NCBI RefSeq assembly: GCF_900184895.1
Contig: NZ_FXZK01000005.1
Coordinates: 62,001-126,000 of the forward strand
Length of the DNA stretch: 64,000 nt
Direction of reading: 5' to 3'
Source: Flavimaricola marinus
GTDB lineage: Bacteria; Pseudomonadota; Alphaproteobacteria; Rhodobacterales; Rhodobacteraceae
Shown here: piece by piece, positions 8,321 through 17,132 of the stretch
Layout: every line of letters starts with the position of its first letter
Position numbering within the stretch: position 1 is the stretch's first letter
Made by a program: the position numbers and the translations under genes
The notes under the pieces: model-generated
The model's database searches: none
The model's input: only the letters and a program-made list of their open reading frames with translations
Told to the model about the DNA's origin: nothing

Positions 8321-9064
8321 TTAGGCGTTGTGCCGCGCTTGGTCAACGGGGAAACGACGCGCGATGTCCTGTGCCAGCGCGAGGTCCGTCGCGTCGGGCG
8401 GGCCGGATCGAGATGGGCGAAACCGCAGTCGGAAGGCCCGGAGCACCGTCTCGAGCGGGAGCTCGTCGGTGTAGCCGATGCCGGTGAGTGCGCGGCGCAG
8501 GGCCGTATGGTCCGGGCTTTGGATGCGTCGGGATGCCTCCGGCGGCCGTATTCGGGGCCAAAAGAAGCCGGGACGGGGCGCGATGGCCAGACCTTGCCGC
8601 GCGAGCCGCGCCCAGTCGAATCGGGCGCCGGGATCGGATTTTCGATCCGGGGCCATGTCGGAGTGGCCGATGACCCGTTCGGGCGAGATCGACCAGCGGC
8701 CGAGGATGGCGGGCAGGAGTGCTTCGAGCGCGTCCATCTGCGCGGCGGCAAACGGGGTCGTGCCCGTGTTGGCAAGTTCGATGCCGATCGAATGCGAATT
8801 GACGTCCCTAGTCTTGCCCCAGCGACCCGCTCCGGCATGCCATGCCCGCTGGTCTTCGGCGACCAGCCGCAGGATCGTGCCGTCTTCACCGATCAGATAA
8901 TGCGCCGAGACTTCGAATTCCGGATCGCAGAGCCGCTCTGCCGCCGCCTCGCAACTCGCCATGGCAGTGTAATGCAGCACGACCATGTCCGGCAACGCCC
9001 CGCCACGGCGCGGGCCGCAGTTCGGCGAGGGCCGGTCGCGGATGGTCGGATCAGCCTCGGCCAA
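8321..9064 (-). CDS. ampD: N-acetylmuramoyl-L-alanine amidase, AmpD type, with an in-frame insert
   Basis: A zinc amidase of the Amidase_2 fold that cleaves the lactyl-amide bond in peptidoglycan or anhydro-muropeptides. Zinc-site motifs are MVVLHYTAM near the start, then WHAG, and GHSDMAPDRKSDPG, giving the two histidines and the aspartate. No signal peptide is seen, so cytoplasmic muropeptide recycling is likely. The TTG at 9064 is a provisional start, since the frame has no ATG between the upstream gene stop and the domain; the overlap with that gene is then 14 bases. The stretch coding GFFWPRIRPPEA carries a repeated intergenic motif and has a related copy near 12.5 kb, so this part looks inserted. 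Confidence 0.85.
   Translation of the reverse strand: MAEADPTIRDRPSPNCGPRRGGALPDMVVLHYTAMASCEAAAERLCDPEFEVSAHYLIGEDGTILRLVAEDQRAWHAGAGRWGKTRDVNSHSIGIELANTGTTPFAAAQMDALEALLPAILGRWSISPERVIGHSDMAPDRKSDPGARFDWARLARQGLAIAPRPGFFWPRIRPPEASRRIQSPDHTALRRALTGIGYTDELPLETVLRAFRLRFRPSRSGPPDATDLALAQDIARRFPVDQARHNA
8534..8607. repeat. 74-bp repeat, copy A, inside ampD
   Basis: Aligned without gaps to 12473-12546, this stretch matches at 63 of 74 bases by eye. It contains the scattered motif CGTATTCGGGGCCAAAAGAA and the ampD codons for RLARQGLAIA. The matching copy is intergenic, so one was probably derived from the other. Confidence 0.8.
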
Positions 9065-9851
9065 CGACGAGCAGGAACGGGGCCGGATCCCAGCCGCAGG
9101 CAAAGCCGTCGCCGTCAGGATCGATGCCTCTGGGGTCGCGCTCCGGGCCACCCCGTTCGAGGAAGTCGCGCTGCGCCTCGTCGGCCGAACGATAGCTCGA
9201 GCAGTTCCGCTCGAACTTGCCTTGGGCGTCGATGGTCAGCAGCGACCGGGAATACCATTCCTGGCCCCGCCGATTCGGCGCGTTCAGCGCATATTCGACG
9301 ATGTTCGGCCCGACGTCCCCGTCGCGGGTCGGCAGCGCCGTCGGCTGGATCACGGTATAGGCCGCCTGTTGCTGCTCGCGCAGCGCCGCGTCGTCCTCGA
9401 TCCCGCGCTCACTGGCGACGGCGTCGAAATCCTGTTCGGACGAAATCCCGCTGGAGGCGATATTGACCGGAGCGTTCGTCGGGCTGGCCTGAACGCCCGA
9501 AGTGCGGTTCACGTCCTGCCCCGAGACGGTTGTGGCCGGCGCGGTGCCGATAGTGCCTGCACCGATTGGGGCGCCGATTCCGGCCGCGGCAAGGTCGGAG
9601 GTCGAAATCCCGCCCGACGGCACAATGGTGCTGCCTGGCGCCACACCGGCCGCACTGGGCGGCACGATGGCTGTGCTGGAGTTGACGATGGGCGAACCGG
9701 CACCGCCGGACAACTGCGCCTCACGGCGCGCCCGCTCGATCTCGTATTGGCTGTATTCCGAAAAGCCGACGCCGGCACCACTATCCGGCACCTGCGGCGC
9801 ACAGGCCGCCAGCATCAGCCCAGCCACTCCGATCAACCCATAGCACTTCAC
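9051..9851 (-). CDS. Lipoprotein with C-terminal excalibur-like calcium motif
   Basis: A probable envelope lipoprotein of 266 residues from the GTG start. The signal is VKCYGLIGVAGLMLAAC with a lipobox (LAAC). A long low-complexity Ala/Gly/Ser/Thr/Pro linker follows. The C-terminal domain has one cysteine at FERNCSSYRSADEAQRDFLERGG and ends with DPDGDGFACGWDP, which fits the excalibur DxDxDGxxC calcium-binding pattern. The GTG at 9851 was chosen over the far upstream ATG because it begins the signal peptide and lies after the gatA stop. It is cotranscribed with gatA above and ampD below. The function is unknown. Confidence 0.78.
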   Translation of the reverse strand: MKCYGLIGVAGLMLAACAPQVPDSGAGVGFSEYSQYEIERARREAQLSGGAGSPIVNSSTAIVPPSAAGVAPGSTIVPSGGISTSDLAAAGIGAPIGAGTIGTAPATTVSGQDVNRTSGVQASPTNAPVNIASSGISSEQDFDAVASERGIEDDAALREQQQAAYTVIQPTALPTRDGDVGPNIVEYALNAPNRRGQEWYSRSLLTIDAQGKFERNCSSYRSADEAQRDFLERGGPERDPRGIDPDGDGFACGWDPAPFLLVVGRG

Positions 9852-9888
9852 GGCACGACCCCTGCCCCGGCTCAAACTTCGTAGGCTC

Positions 9889-11364
9889 TTACCACCACTT
9901 GCCCGGTTTGGCCACAAATTGCGCCGCACGTTCCAGTGAATAGGCGGTGTTGAGCAGATCGCCCTCTTCCCAGGGGCGGCCGATCAGTTGCAGGCCCAAG
10001 GGCAGCCCCTGTTTATCGACACCCGTCGGCACCGCGATGCCGGGCAGACCGGCGAGGTTGACCGTCACGGTAAACACGTCGTTGAGATACATCTGCACCG
10101 GATCGTCGAACTTTTGGCCCAAGGCGAAGGCGGCCGAGGGCGTCGCGGGCGTCAGGATCGCATCGACCCCTTTGGCAAAGACCTCGTCGAAATCGCGCTT
10201 GATCAGGGCGCGGACCTTGCGGGCGCGGTTGTAATAGGCGTCATAGAAGCCCGCCGAAAGCACATAGGTGCCGACCATGACCCGGCGCTGGACCTCTGCG
10301 CCAAACCCTTCGGCGCGGGTCTTTTCATACATCTCGGTGATGCCGTCGCCGGCGGCGAGCTTGGCGCGGTGGCCAAAGCGGACCCCGTCGTAGCGGGCAA
10401 GGTTCGACGACGCCTCGGCCGGGGCAATGACGTAGTAAGCAGGCAAGGCGTATTTGGTATGGGGCAGCGAGATGTCGACCATCTCGGCGCCCGCATCGCG
10501 GAGCATCTCCTGACCTTGGGTCCAAAGGGACTCGATCTCGTCGGGCATCCCGTCCATGCGGTATTCGCGCGGGATACCGATCTTCTTGCCGCGAATGTCG
10601 CCGGTCAGCATCGCCTCGAAATCCGGCACCGGAATGTCGGCACTGGTGCTGTCGAGCGGATCATGGCCGGCCATCGCGCCCAGCATGATCGCGGCATCGC
10701 GCACGTCCTTGGTCATCGGCCCGGCCTGATCGAGCGACGAGGCAAAGGCCACGATACCCCAGCGGCTAACCCGGCCGTAGGTGGGCTTGAGGCCGGTGAT
10801 GCCGGTGAAGGCGGCCGGCTGGCGGATCGAGCCACCGGTATCGGTCCCGGTGGCGGCAAGGCAGAGATCGGCGGCCACAGCAGCGGCAGAGCCACCGGAC
10901 GATCCCCCGGGGGTGAGCGGCGCGTCGATCTTCCACGGGTTGACTGCGTCACCATAGGTGCTGGTCTCGTTCGAGCTGCCCATGGCGAACTCGTCCATGT
11001 TGAGCTTACCCAGCATGACGGAGCCTGCCTCGAACAGACGGGTCGTCACGGTGCTCTCATACTCGGGCTTGAAGCCTTCGAGAATGCGGGACGCGGCCTG
11101 CGAGGGGACGCCCTTGGTGCAGAACAGATCCTTGATGCCCAGCGGGATGCCGCACATGTCGGGGGCATCGCCCGCCTTGATACGGGTATCGGCGGCGGCG
11201 GCCTGAGCGCGGGCAATCTCAGGTGTGTGATGGACAAAGGCGTTGAGCGCCCCTGCCCCCTCGATCGCGGTCAGACAGGCCTCGGTCAACTCGGCGGCGG
11301 TCGTCTCGCCCTTGCGTAGGGCATCGCGGGCGGCGGAAATCGTCAGCTTGGTCAGATCGGTCAT
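9889..11364 (-). CDS. gatA: Asp-tRNA(Asn)/Glu-tRNA(Gln) amidotransferase subunit A
   Basis: A 491-residue amidase-signature enzyme, full length. It liberates ammonia from glutamine for transamidation of misacylated Glu-tRNA(Gln) or Asp-tRNA(Asn). The Ser-cisSer-Lys catalytic features are visible: the lysine in [10 protein letters not shown] near residue 78, and the glycine/serine-rich [16 protein letters not shown] near 152 with [11 protein letters not shown] following. Its start overlaps the gatC stop by one base, the usual gatCA pairing. gatB is not in the window, as is common in alphaproteobacteria. Confidence 0.97.
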   Translation of the reverse strand: MTDLTKLTISAARDALRKGETTAAELTEACLTAIEGAGALNAFVHHTPEIARAQAAAADTRIKAGDAPDMCGIPLGIKDLFCTKGVPSQAASRILEGFKPEYESTVTTRLFEAGSVMLGKLNMDEFAMGSSNETSTYGDAVNPWKIDAPLTPGGSSGGSAAAVAADLCLAATGTDTGGSIRQPAAFTGITGLKPTYGRVSRWGIVAFASSLDQAGPMTKDVRDAAIMLGAMAGHDPLDSTSADIPVPDFEAMLTGDIRGKKIGIPREYRMDGMPDEIESLWTQGQEMLRDAGAEMVDISLPHTKYALPAYYVIAPAEASSNLARYDGVRFGHRAKLAAGDGITEMYEKTRAEGFGAEVQRRVMVGTYVLSAGFYDAYYNRARKVRALIKRDFDEVFAKGVDAILTPATPSAAFALGQKFDDPVQMYLNDVFTVTVNLAGLPGIAVPTGVDKQGLPLGLQLIGRPWEEGDLLNTAYSLERAAQFVAKPGKWW

Positions 11365-11651
11365 TATTCCACCACCTTCGGCACGGCAAAGAAGCCCTCG
11401 CGGGCATCGGGGGCATTGGCCAGCACGGCGGCCTGCTGGTTGCCGTCGGTCACCACGTCGTCACGACGCTTGAGGCGCATCGGGGTGACGGAGGTCATCG
11501 GCTCGACGCCGTCCACGTCCACCTCGTTGAGTTGTTCGATAAACCCGAGGATCGTGCTGAATTCCTGCGCCAATGCGGGCAAATCCGCCTCTTCCACCCG
11601 AATACGGGCGAGCTTGGCGACACGGGCTGCGGTGCCTTCATCAATGGACAT
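11364..11651 (-). CDS. gatC: Asp-tRNA(Asn)/Glu-tRNA(Gln) amidotransferase subunit C
   Basis: A 95-residue helper subunit that stabilises GatA with GatB. It starts [17 protein letters not shown] and ends [12 protein letters not shown], both typical of GatC, at the family's usual size. The frame is open far upstream, but the conserved beginning fixes the ATG at 11651. Directly followed by gatA with one shared base. Confidence 0.96.
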   Translation of the reverse strand: MSIDEGTAARVAKLARIRVEEADLPALAQEFSTILGFIEQLNEVDVDGVEPMTSVTPMRLKRRDDVVTDGNQQAAVLANAPDAREGFFAVPKVVE

Positions 11652-11689
11652 GGGGGTTGGCCTCCGGGCTGGTCTGTCAGCGATTGCGT

Positions 11690-12340
11690 TTAGCGCCCTG
11701 CAGGGCCTGCTGCAAGGCAATGGCGGCGATAAGTCTCCAAGACCACCACAAACATCCCCGCATTTATCGTGTGCCACAGGAAATGAGTGCCCAAGGGCCA
11801 GCTTTCGCACCACAGCAGGTCTACCGAGCGCAGCGAAATCGACACACACAGGATCACAGCTCCGGCCAGAAGACCCTTGGCCAAGGGGAGCCGGCGCAAC
11901 GCCGCTGCATAGACCACCAATGCAATCGGCACGGTCCAGTAGAAATTCGAAATCTGCACGAAGGGGAGCCGGTCCAGCCAAGGCAGCATCAGGGCCGCAT
12001 AAGGCACATAAGCCGCCGTCCCCAACAGCGCCGCCCACAACGGCCAGCCCACCACATAGCGGTTCAAGGCAAACAGATAGAGCAGGATAAACACGCCGAT
12101 CGGCGCCGTATCGGCCAAACCGGCCCACTCGGTTGCGAGGGTGTGAAACAGAAACGATCCGACAGAGATCGCGACCAGTATCAGGCTCAAGGCGGGCCCC
12201 AACGGCACATGCACCATCCGGCGCCACGTCCAAAGACCGACGATCAGATAGCCCAGATTGGTCAACGCATTCAGCGGCTCGGCCCAGAACTCCGGTCCCA
12301 TCCGCTCGCAATAGGCATCAACCTGCGCGGTCCAGTCCAT
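11690..12340 (-). CDS. Ceramidase-domain (CREST superfamily) membrane protein
   Basis: A 216-residue membrane protein with about seven hydrophobic helices. It carries the spaced polar residues of the alkaline ceramidase/PAQR-like (CREST) hydrolases: GSFLFHTLATEWAGLADTAP near residues 62-80, giving Ser, His and Asp, and THFLWHTINA near the end, giving two more histidines. These would bind a catalytic zinc in the membrane. It lies 38 bases upstream of gatC on the same strand. A lipid amide substrate is expected from the family; whether the host makes sphingolipids cannot be seen here. Confidence 0.8.
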   Translation of the reverse strand: MDWTAQVDAYCERMGPEFWAEPLNALTNLGYLIVGLWTWRRMVHVPLGPALSLILVAISVGSFLFHTLATEWAGLADTAPIGVFILLYLFALNRYVVGWPLWAALLGTAAYVPYAALMLPWLDRLPFVQISNFYWTVPIALVVYAAALRRLPLAKGLLAGAVILCVSISLRSVDLLWCESWPLGTHFLWHTINAGMFVVVLETYRRHCLAAGPAGR

Positions 12341-12402
12341 GACAGCTCTCCCACTCCATCAGCCAAACTAGCCAAAGGCCCGGCGAATGCCAGACGCCAT
12401 GG

Positions 12403-12423
12403 CTTCTTTGGGTCCAAAATATC
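12403..12423 (-). repeat. Intergenic motif copy, minus orientation
   Basis: On the minus strand this reads GATATTTTGGACCCAAAGAA, a variant of the scattered motif. It faces the plus-strand copy at 12486-12505, with about 60 bases between. Confidence 0.45.
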
Positions 12424-12472
12424 CCCCCCCGGAGGGTCCGACCGCACCACGAGGCACCGCCAGCCGTGAGGT

Positions 12473-12546
12473 TGCCTCCGGCGGCCGTATTTGGGGCCAA
12501 AAGAAACCAATGCGGGATGCAATGGCCAGACCTTGCCGCCCAAGCC
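12473..12546. repeat. 74-bp repeat, copy B, intergenic ampD-like fragment
   Basis: Matches 8534-8607 at 63 of 74 bases without gaps. Read on the minus strand it would code RLGRQGLAIASRIGFFWPQI, which parallels the AmpD stretch RLARQGLAIAPRPGFFWPRI. It carries no start or other AmpD parts, so it is a stray fragment rather than a gene. It lies in the gap between the ceramidase-like gene and the UlaG-like gene. Confidence 0.8.
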
Positions 12547-12612
12547 TTGACCGATTGACCGCTCGCCGCCCGCCGTGGCAGCCTTCCCGAAACATCTAGC
12601 GGAAGGCGACAC

Positions 12613-13302
12613 ATGAAAATCACTTGGCTCGGACATTCCAGCTTCCGGATCGACATCGGCGAGGAGGTGCTGTTGATCGACCCGTATCTCACCGGCAATC
12701 CAAGCTTCCCGGACGACCGGCGAAACGAAGCGATCTCGGGCGCGACCCATATCCTGATCACCCACGCCCACGGCGATCACGCCGCAGAGACCCCGGCCCT
12801 GTCGGCGCAAACCGGTGCGACCGTCATCTGCATTCACGAGCTTTCCGATATCTGGACGGCCGAGGGCATCAAGACCACCGGAATGGGCAAGGGCGGCACG
12901 GTCGAGCTCGGCGGCGTCAGCGTGACCATGGTCAACGCCCAGCACTCTTCCTCGATCGATTTCAAGGAGGGCATGCAATACGCGGGCGAACCGGCCGGCT
13001 TCATGATCAAGGGCGAGGGCCACACGATCTATGTCACCGGCGATACCGATATCATGGCCGACATGGACTGGATGGGCGACTTGCACAAACCCGACATCGG
13101 CATCCTGTGCTGCGGCGGGCACTATACAATGGATATGGCCGGCGCCGCCTACGCCGCCAAGCGATATTTCAATTTTTCAACCGTGATCCCCTGCCACTAC
13201 AAGACATTCCCGGTGTTGGCCCAGTCGGCACAACCTCTGGTCGACGCCTTGCCCGGCGTCGATGTCCTCACTCCGGAGGTCATGGAGGTGCTCGAGTTCT
13301 AG
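12613..13302 (+). CDS. Metal-dependent hydrolase, UlaG/UPF0173 metallo-beta-lactamase fold
   Basis: A 229-residue metallo-beta-lactamase-fold protein of full usual length. The signature THAHGDHA is near residue 50, an early LGHSSFRID sits at residue 6, and later ligands are YVTGDTDIM and the C-terminal IPCHYKTF. The small size, the start MKITWLGHSSF and the lack of extra domains fit UPF0173, related to L-ascorbate-6-phosphate lactonase UlaG. It is a cytosolic hydrolase of unknown substrate. It is transcribed divergently from the ceramidase-like gene and converges with the sarcosine oxidase operon. Confidence 0.9.
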   Translation: MKITWLGHSSFRIDIGEEVLLIDPYLTGNPSFPDDRRNEAISGATHILITHAHGDHAAETPALSAQTGATVICIHELSDIWTAEGIKTTGMGKGGTVELGGVSVTMVNAQHSSSIDFKEGMQYAGEPAGFMIKGEGHTIYVTGDTDIMADMDWMGDLHKPDIGILCCGGHYTMDMAGAAYAAKRYFNFSTVIPCHYKTFPVLAQSAQPLVDALPGVDVLTPEVMEVLEF

Positions 13303-13344
13303 GCCGCCCAGGTCAGCGTTTATGCCGCACGGGCGGTCAAGGGC

Positions 13345-13896
13345 CTAGCCCAGCGCCCGTCGCGCCATGACGCCCTTGGCCGCCTGTTCCAGATCATGCA
13401 CGAGCGTGCCGGCCATGGAGCGCATGGCCATGATCTCGAACGCATCCGCGCCAACGCGGGTGACGCTCACCTGCATATGTGCCAACATGGTGCGGGCGGT
13501 ATGGCCCGTCTTGAACACGGTGCTGCGCAGATCCATCGGAATCAACCGGGCGAGAACGTCCTCGACCGCCTCGCCCTCGATGCGAAGCACCGCATTGGCG
13601 CCGGTCTGGTCGGTCATGGCAGCGAGACCCTCCAGCCCCTCGGGCTTTGCCCCCAGCATCAGCGCTCGGCCCTTGCCGGCCCAGATCAGGCGCACGTCGC
13701 CCGCCGCGACGGCACGGTTCACGGGCGGAAACCGCAATCCGACGCGCTCCTTCAACACCGCAGACACCGCCCGCGACTGACCCTTGAACGGAGCAATCGA
13801 CGTCACCGGCCCGGTTTCAACCTCGGTCAGGGAAATCCCGCCGACCGTCACGGGCAACAGCCCCATCAGGGCGCTCTTTGCAATCAGCCTAGCCAC
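13345..13896 (-). CDS. soxG: Sarcosine oxidase gamma subunit family protein
   Basis: A 183-residue protein at the end of the sox operon. It has the YgfZ/GcvT-like small fold of SoxG, which contacts the alpha subunit; recognisable parts are DQTGANAVLRIEGEAVEDVL and KTGHTARTMLAHMQV. The frame opens 21 codons earlier, but the GTG at 13896 is preferred because it overlaps the soxA stop by 8 bases and gives the usual start of this family. Heterotetrameric sarcosine oxidase demethylates sarcosine to glycine and passes the methyl carbon to tetrahydrofolate. Confidence 0.88.
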   Translation of the reverse strand: MARLIAKSALMGLLPVTVGGISLTEVETGPVTSIAPFKGQSRAVSAVLKERVGLRFPPVNRAVAAGDVRLIWAGKGRALMLGAKPEGLEGLAAMTDQTGANAVLRIEGEAVEDVLARLIPMDLRSTVFKTGHTARTMLAHMQVSVTRVGADAFEIMAMRSMAGTLVHDLEQAAKGVMARRALG

Positions 13897-16828
13897 GCAA
13901 ACGCCCTCCTTCGGGGTCAAAGAACACCGGATCGCAGACTTCGCAAAGCGTCTCGACATCGCGCAGATGATCGACCAGCCGCACGACCTCGCCGTGGCGG
14001 GCGCGGCCGCGCTTGAGGAAACCGAGGGCGATCATGTGCCCCAGTGTCGGGGACGGGGCGACCGAGGTCACATAACCCTGATCGTTCTCGCGCACCGCCT
14101 CTGCGGTCTGCTCGAACAGATGCGCCCCCGCCGTCAGCTTGCCGCCGGCGTGAACGGGCTTGAGCCCCACCAACTGTTCGCGATCCTCGTCCAGCAGGCC
14201 CGGACGGCGCGACGCGGCCTGCCCGATGCAGTCCTTCTTGAGCCTCACCATCCGGTCCATGCCGATATCGAAGGCCGTGGTCCGGCCGTGGATTTCGGCG
14301 TGGGTGATGAAGCCCTTCTCGATGCGCAGCACGTTGAGCGCTTCCATGCCGTAAGGCCCGCCGCCCATGACCTCGGCCTGCGCGGCCAGCAGGCGGTAGA
14401 GGCTCTCGCCATAGCCGACCGGCACCGCGACTTCATAGGCCATTTCGCCCGAAAAGCTGATCCGGAACAGCCGCCCCGGCACGCCGGAGACCTGCACCGG
14501 ACCACAGCCCATATAGGGCATTGCGGTGTCGTCAATGGGCTGATCGAGCACGGTGTTGAGCAGTTCGCGGGCGCGGGGTCCGGCCACGGAAAACTGCGCC
14601 CAGGACTCGGTGACGGAGACAACCTGCACGTCCAGATCGGGGCGCAGGACCTGCGCCACGAAATCCAGATGCCGCATGACAAGACCCGCCGCCGCGGTGG
14701 TCGTCGTCATCACGTAATGGGTCTCGCCCAGACGGGCGGTGGTGCCATCGTCCATGACGTGACCGTCCTCGCGCAGCATCAGCCCATAGCGGACGCGGCC
14801 GACCTTCAACGTGCTGAACGTGTTGGCGTAGACGAAATCGAGGAACGCCGCCGCATCCGGCCCTTGGATGTCGATCTTGCCCAAGGTCGACACGTCGCAG
14901 ACGCCGACGGAGTTGCGCACCATCGCCACCTCGCGGTCGCACGACTGCTGCCACGTCGTCTCGCCGGGCTTGGGGAAGTAGGACGGGCGATACCACAGAC
15001 CGGCCTCGATCATCGGCGCGCCGGAGGCCACTGTCGGGCCGTGCGACGTGGTCAGGCGTTGCGGCGCAAAGCCCATGCCTTGACTGCCCGCGCCCATCGC
15101 GGCGATCGACACCGGCACATAGGGTGGGCGGAACGTCGTCGTCCCGGTCTCGGGGATGCCGCGCCCGGTGGCATCGGCCAGCACGGCCAGAGCGGCCACG
15201 TTCGAGGATTTGCCCTGATCCGTCGCCATGCCCTGCGTCGTGTAGCGTTTCATATGCTCGACGCTTGCGAAATTCTCCTGCGCGGCGAGCTTGATGTCCT
15301 TCACATGCACGTCGTTCTGAAAATCGAGCCATTTGCGGGCCGACGGCTTGACCCTCGGCCCGTCCACGGACCACAGCGCCTCGATGGCATAGGCGCGATC
15401 CTCGGCCTCCGGCACGGCGACGTCCGGGGCGGCGAGGTCGAGCGCCTGCAACGCCTCGGTCGCCGCGCGGACGCCGTCGGTCAGGCAACTACGTGTGGAC
15501 ATCACACCATTGGCGGCCCCCGCGACGACCATGCCGGGGATCGACCCCGGGCGCGGCACGAAGGACAGCAGTTGCTCGTCCCACACAGGCCGCCCGTTCA
15601 TGTGACAGGTCAAATGCACCGTAGGGTTCCAGCCGCCAGAGATAGCGAGGCAATCGGCGCGGATATTGCGTGTGTGCTCGCCGGTTCGGATGGTGATGTG
15701 CTCAAGGCCTAGCCTGCCTGCCGTGTCGACGACATGGCTGCCCGCAAACACCGGGAAATCGCCCTTCGGCGCGGCATCCTCGCGGCTGTCCACCACGGCC
15801 ACGATCGACACACCCGCCGCTGCCAGATCACGGGCGGTGCGGTGGGCGTCGTCGTTGTTGCCGAAGACGGCGACACGCATTCCCGGCGACACGCCCCAGC
15901 GGTTCAGATAGCTGCGCACCGCGCCGGCCATCATCACACCGGGACGGTCGTTGTTGGGAAAGGCGATGGGGCGCTCCAAGGCTCCGGCACAGAGGATCGA
16001 GCCCTTGGCGACGATCCGCCAGAAGCATTCGCGCGGCGCCTCTCCGGGGGCGGCATGCAGCGACACCCGCTCCAACGCGCCGAAGGTGCCTTGGTCATAG
16101 GCCCCGGTCACCGTGGTGCGGGTCATCATGCGCACATTGGGCATCGCGGCCAGTTCGGCCAGTGTCTCGGACACCCATTCGTGGGCCTCGACACCGTCGA
16201 CATCCTCGACCTCGGCCAAAAGCCTGCCACCCATCTGGAGGTCTTCGTCGGCGAGGATCACGTCGGCCCCGGCACGGCCCGCGGTCAAGGCCGCCATCAA
16301 CCCGGCAGGGCCCGCGCCGATCACCAGCAGATCGCAGAAGGCAAAAGCCTTCTCATAGGGTTCGTCGTTGGACTTGCCGCTCAACGCGCCCAATCCGGCG
16401 GCGCGGCGAATGATCGGCTCGTACAGCCCTTCCCAGAATTTGCGCGGCCACATGAAGGTTTTGTAATAGAAGCCGGCCCCAAGGAACGGCGCGGCCACGT
16501 CGTTCACCGCCATCACGTCATGCGACAGGCTGGGCCAGCGGTTCTGGCTGCTGGCGGCCAAACCGGGAAAGATCTCCTGCTGGGTGGCGCGCACATTCGG
16601 CACGCGGGCAGCGCCCTTGCCGATGGTCACCAAGGCGTTCGGCTCTTCCGATCCGGCGGTCAGAATGCCGCGCGGGCGGTGATACTTGAAGCTACGGCCC
16701 ACGAGGCGGACACCATTGGCCAGCAGGGCAGAGGCCAGCGTGTCGCCTTCGCGGCCCTCGTATGATTTGCCGTCAAAGGTAAAGGAGACCGTGCGCGTCC
16801 CGGTGCGGCCATGTCCGTCGATCCTCAT
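13889..16828 (-). CDS. soxA: Sarcosine oxidase alpha subunit family protein
   Basis: The 979-residue large subunit. The N-terminal part is a ferredoxin-like hydrogen-cyanide-synthase/SoxA beta-grasp (TFDGKSYEGREGDTLASALL). A Rossmann FAD/NAD domain starts near 169 with LLVIGAGPAGLMAALTAGRAG. The C-terminal 390 residues are a GcvT aminomethyltransferase-type folate domain. Length and order match SoxA of heterotetrameric sarcosine oxidase. The start overlaps the soxD stop by 4 bases. A related dimethylglycine or N-methyl amino acid oxidase is possible, but the four-subunit operon argues for sarcosine. Confidence 0.93.
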   Translation of the reverse strand: MRIDGHGRTGTRTVSFTFDGKSYEGREGDTLASALLANGVRLVGRSFKYHRPRGILTAGSEEPNALVTIGKGAARVPNVRATQQEIFPGLAASSQNRWPSLSHDVMAVNDVAAPFLGAGFYYKTFMWPRKFWEGLYEPIIRRAAGLGALSGKSNDEPYEKAFAFCDLLVIGAGPAGLMAALTAGRAGADVILADEDLQMGGRLLAEVEDVDGVEAHEWVSETLAELAAMPNVRMMTRTTVTGAYDQGTFGALERVSLHAAPGEAPRECFWRIVAKGSILCAGALERPIAFPNNDRPGVMMAGAVRSYLNRWGVSPGMRVAVFGNNDDAHRTARDLAAAGVSIVAVVDSREDAAPKGDFPVFAGSHVVDTAGRLGLEHITIRTGEHTRNIRADCLAISGGWNPTVHLTCHMNGRPVWDEQLLSFVPRPGSIPGMVVAGAANGVMSTRSCLTDGVRAATEALQALDLAAPDVAVPEAEDRAYAIEALWSVDGPRVKPSARKWLDFQNDVHVKDIKLAAQENFASVEHMKRYTTQGMATDQGKSSNVAALAVLADATGRGIPETGTTTFRPPYVPVSIAAMGAGSQGMGFAPQRLTTSHGPTVASGAPMIEAGLWYRPSYFPKPGETTWQQSCDREVAMVRNSVGVCDVSTLGKIDIQGPDAAAFLDFVYANTFSTLKVGRVRYGLMLREDGHVMDDGTTARLGETHYVMTTTTAAAGLVMRHLDFVAQVLRPDLDVQVVSVTESWAQFSVAGPRARELLNTVLDQPIDDTAMPYMGCGPVQVSGVPGRLFRISFSGEMAYEVAVPVGYGESLYRLLAAQAEVMGGGPYGMEALNVLRIEKGFITHAEIHGRTTAFDIGMDRMVRLKKDCIGQAASRRPGLLDEDREQLVGLKPVHAGGKLTAGAHLFEQTAEAVRENDQGYVTSVAPSPTLGHMIALGFLKRGRARHGEVVRLVDHLRDVETLCEVCDPVFFDPEGGRLRG

Positions 16829-17115
16829 GCCCGCCCCTTCCCGGCAGCAGCCTTTCCGGCGCGTGCCGTCTCGGCCAGAGACGACCCGTGAACCGCATGG
16901 GTCACCGTATCACGGTCGACCACGGCCCATGTTCCGCAGGCATCGTGATACCACAGGTCGCGGGTCGGCCCGGCGGGGTTCTCGCGGTTGTGGAGGTAGT
17001 CGTCCCACGCCACCTCGCCCGCATCCACAGCGGGACGGTCCAATGCCAGAGCATCGGCCCCCCACGTGAACTCGCGGCGGTCACGGACGCCGCAGACAGG
17101 GCAAGGTATACGCAT
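16825..17115 (-). CDS. soxD: Sarcosine oxidase delta subunit
   Basis: A 96-residue subunit with the four-ligand zinc site of SoxD: IPCPVCGVRDRREF at the start and WYHDACGTW in the middle, giving three cysteines with a nearby histidine. SoxD is a small zinc protein packed against the alpha subunit. Here it is separated from soxB by two small exported proteins, while soxA follows with a 4-base overlap. Confidence 0.92.
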   Translation of the reverse strand: MRIPCPVCGVRDRREFTWGADALALDRPAVDAGEVAWDDYLHNRENPAGPTRDLWYHDACGTWAVVDRDTVTHAVHGSSLAETARAGKAAAGKGRA

Positions 17116-17132
17116 GGGTCAGCGCCTTTTCA

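Noticed and set aside
11364-12311. Extending gatC to 315 residues
   Set aside because: The extension overlaps the ceramidase-like gene in another frame, while the conserved GatC start lies at 11651.
13784-15712. Long plus-strand open frame of 642 codons
   Set aside because: It is antisense to soxA, whose motifs are clear; the frame shows the Arg/His-rich bias of a GC-rich shadow.
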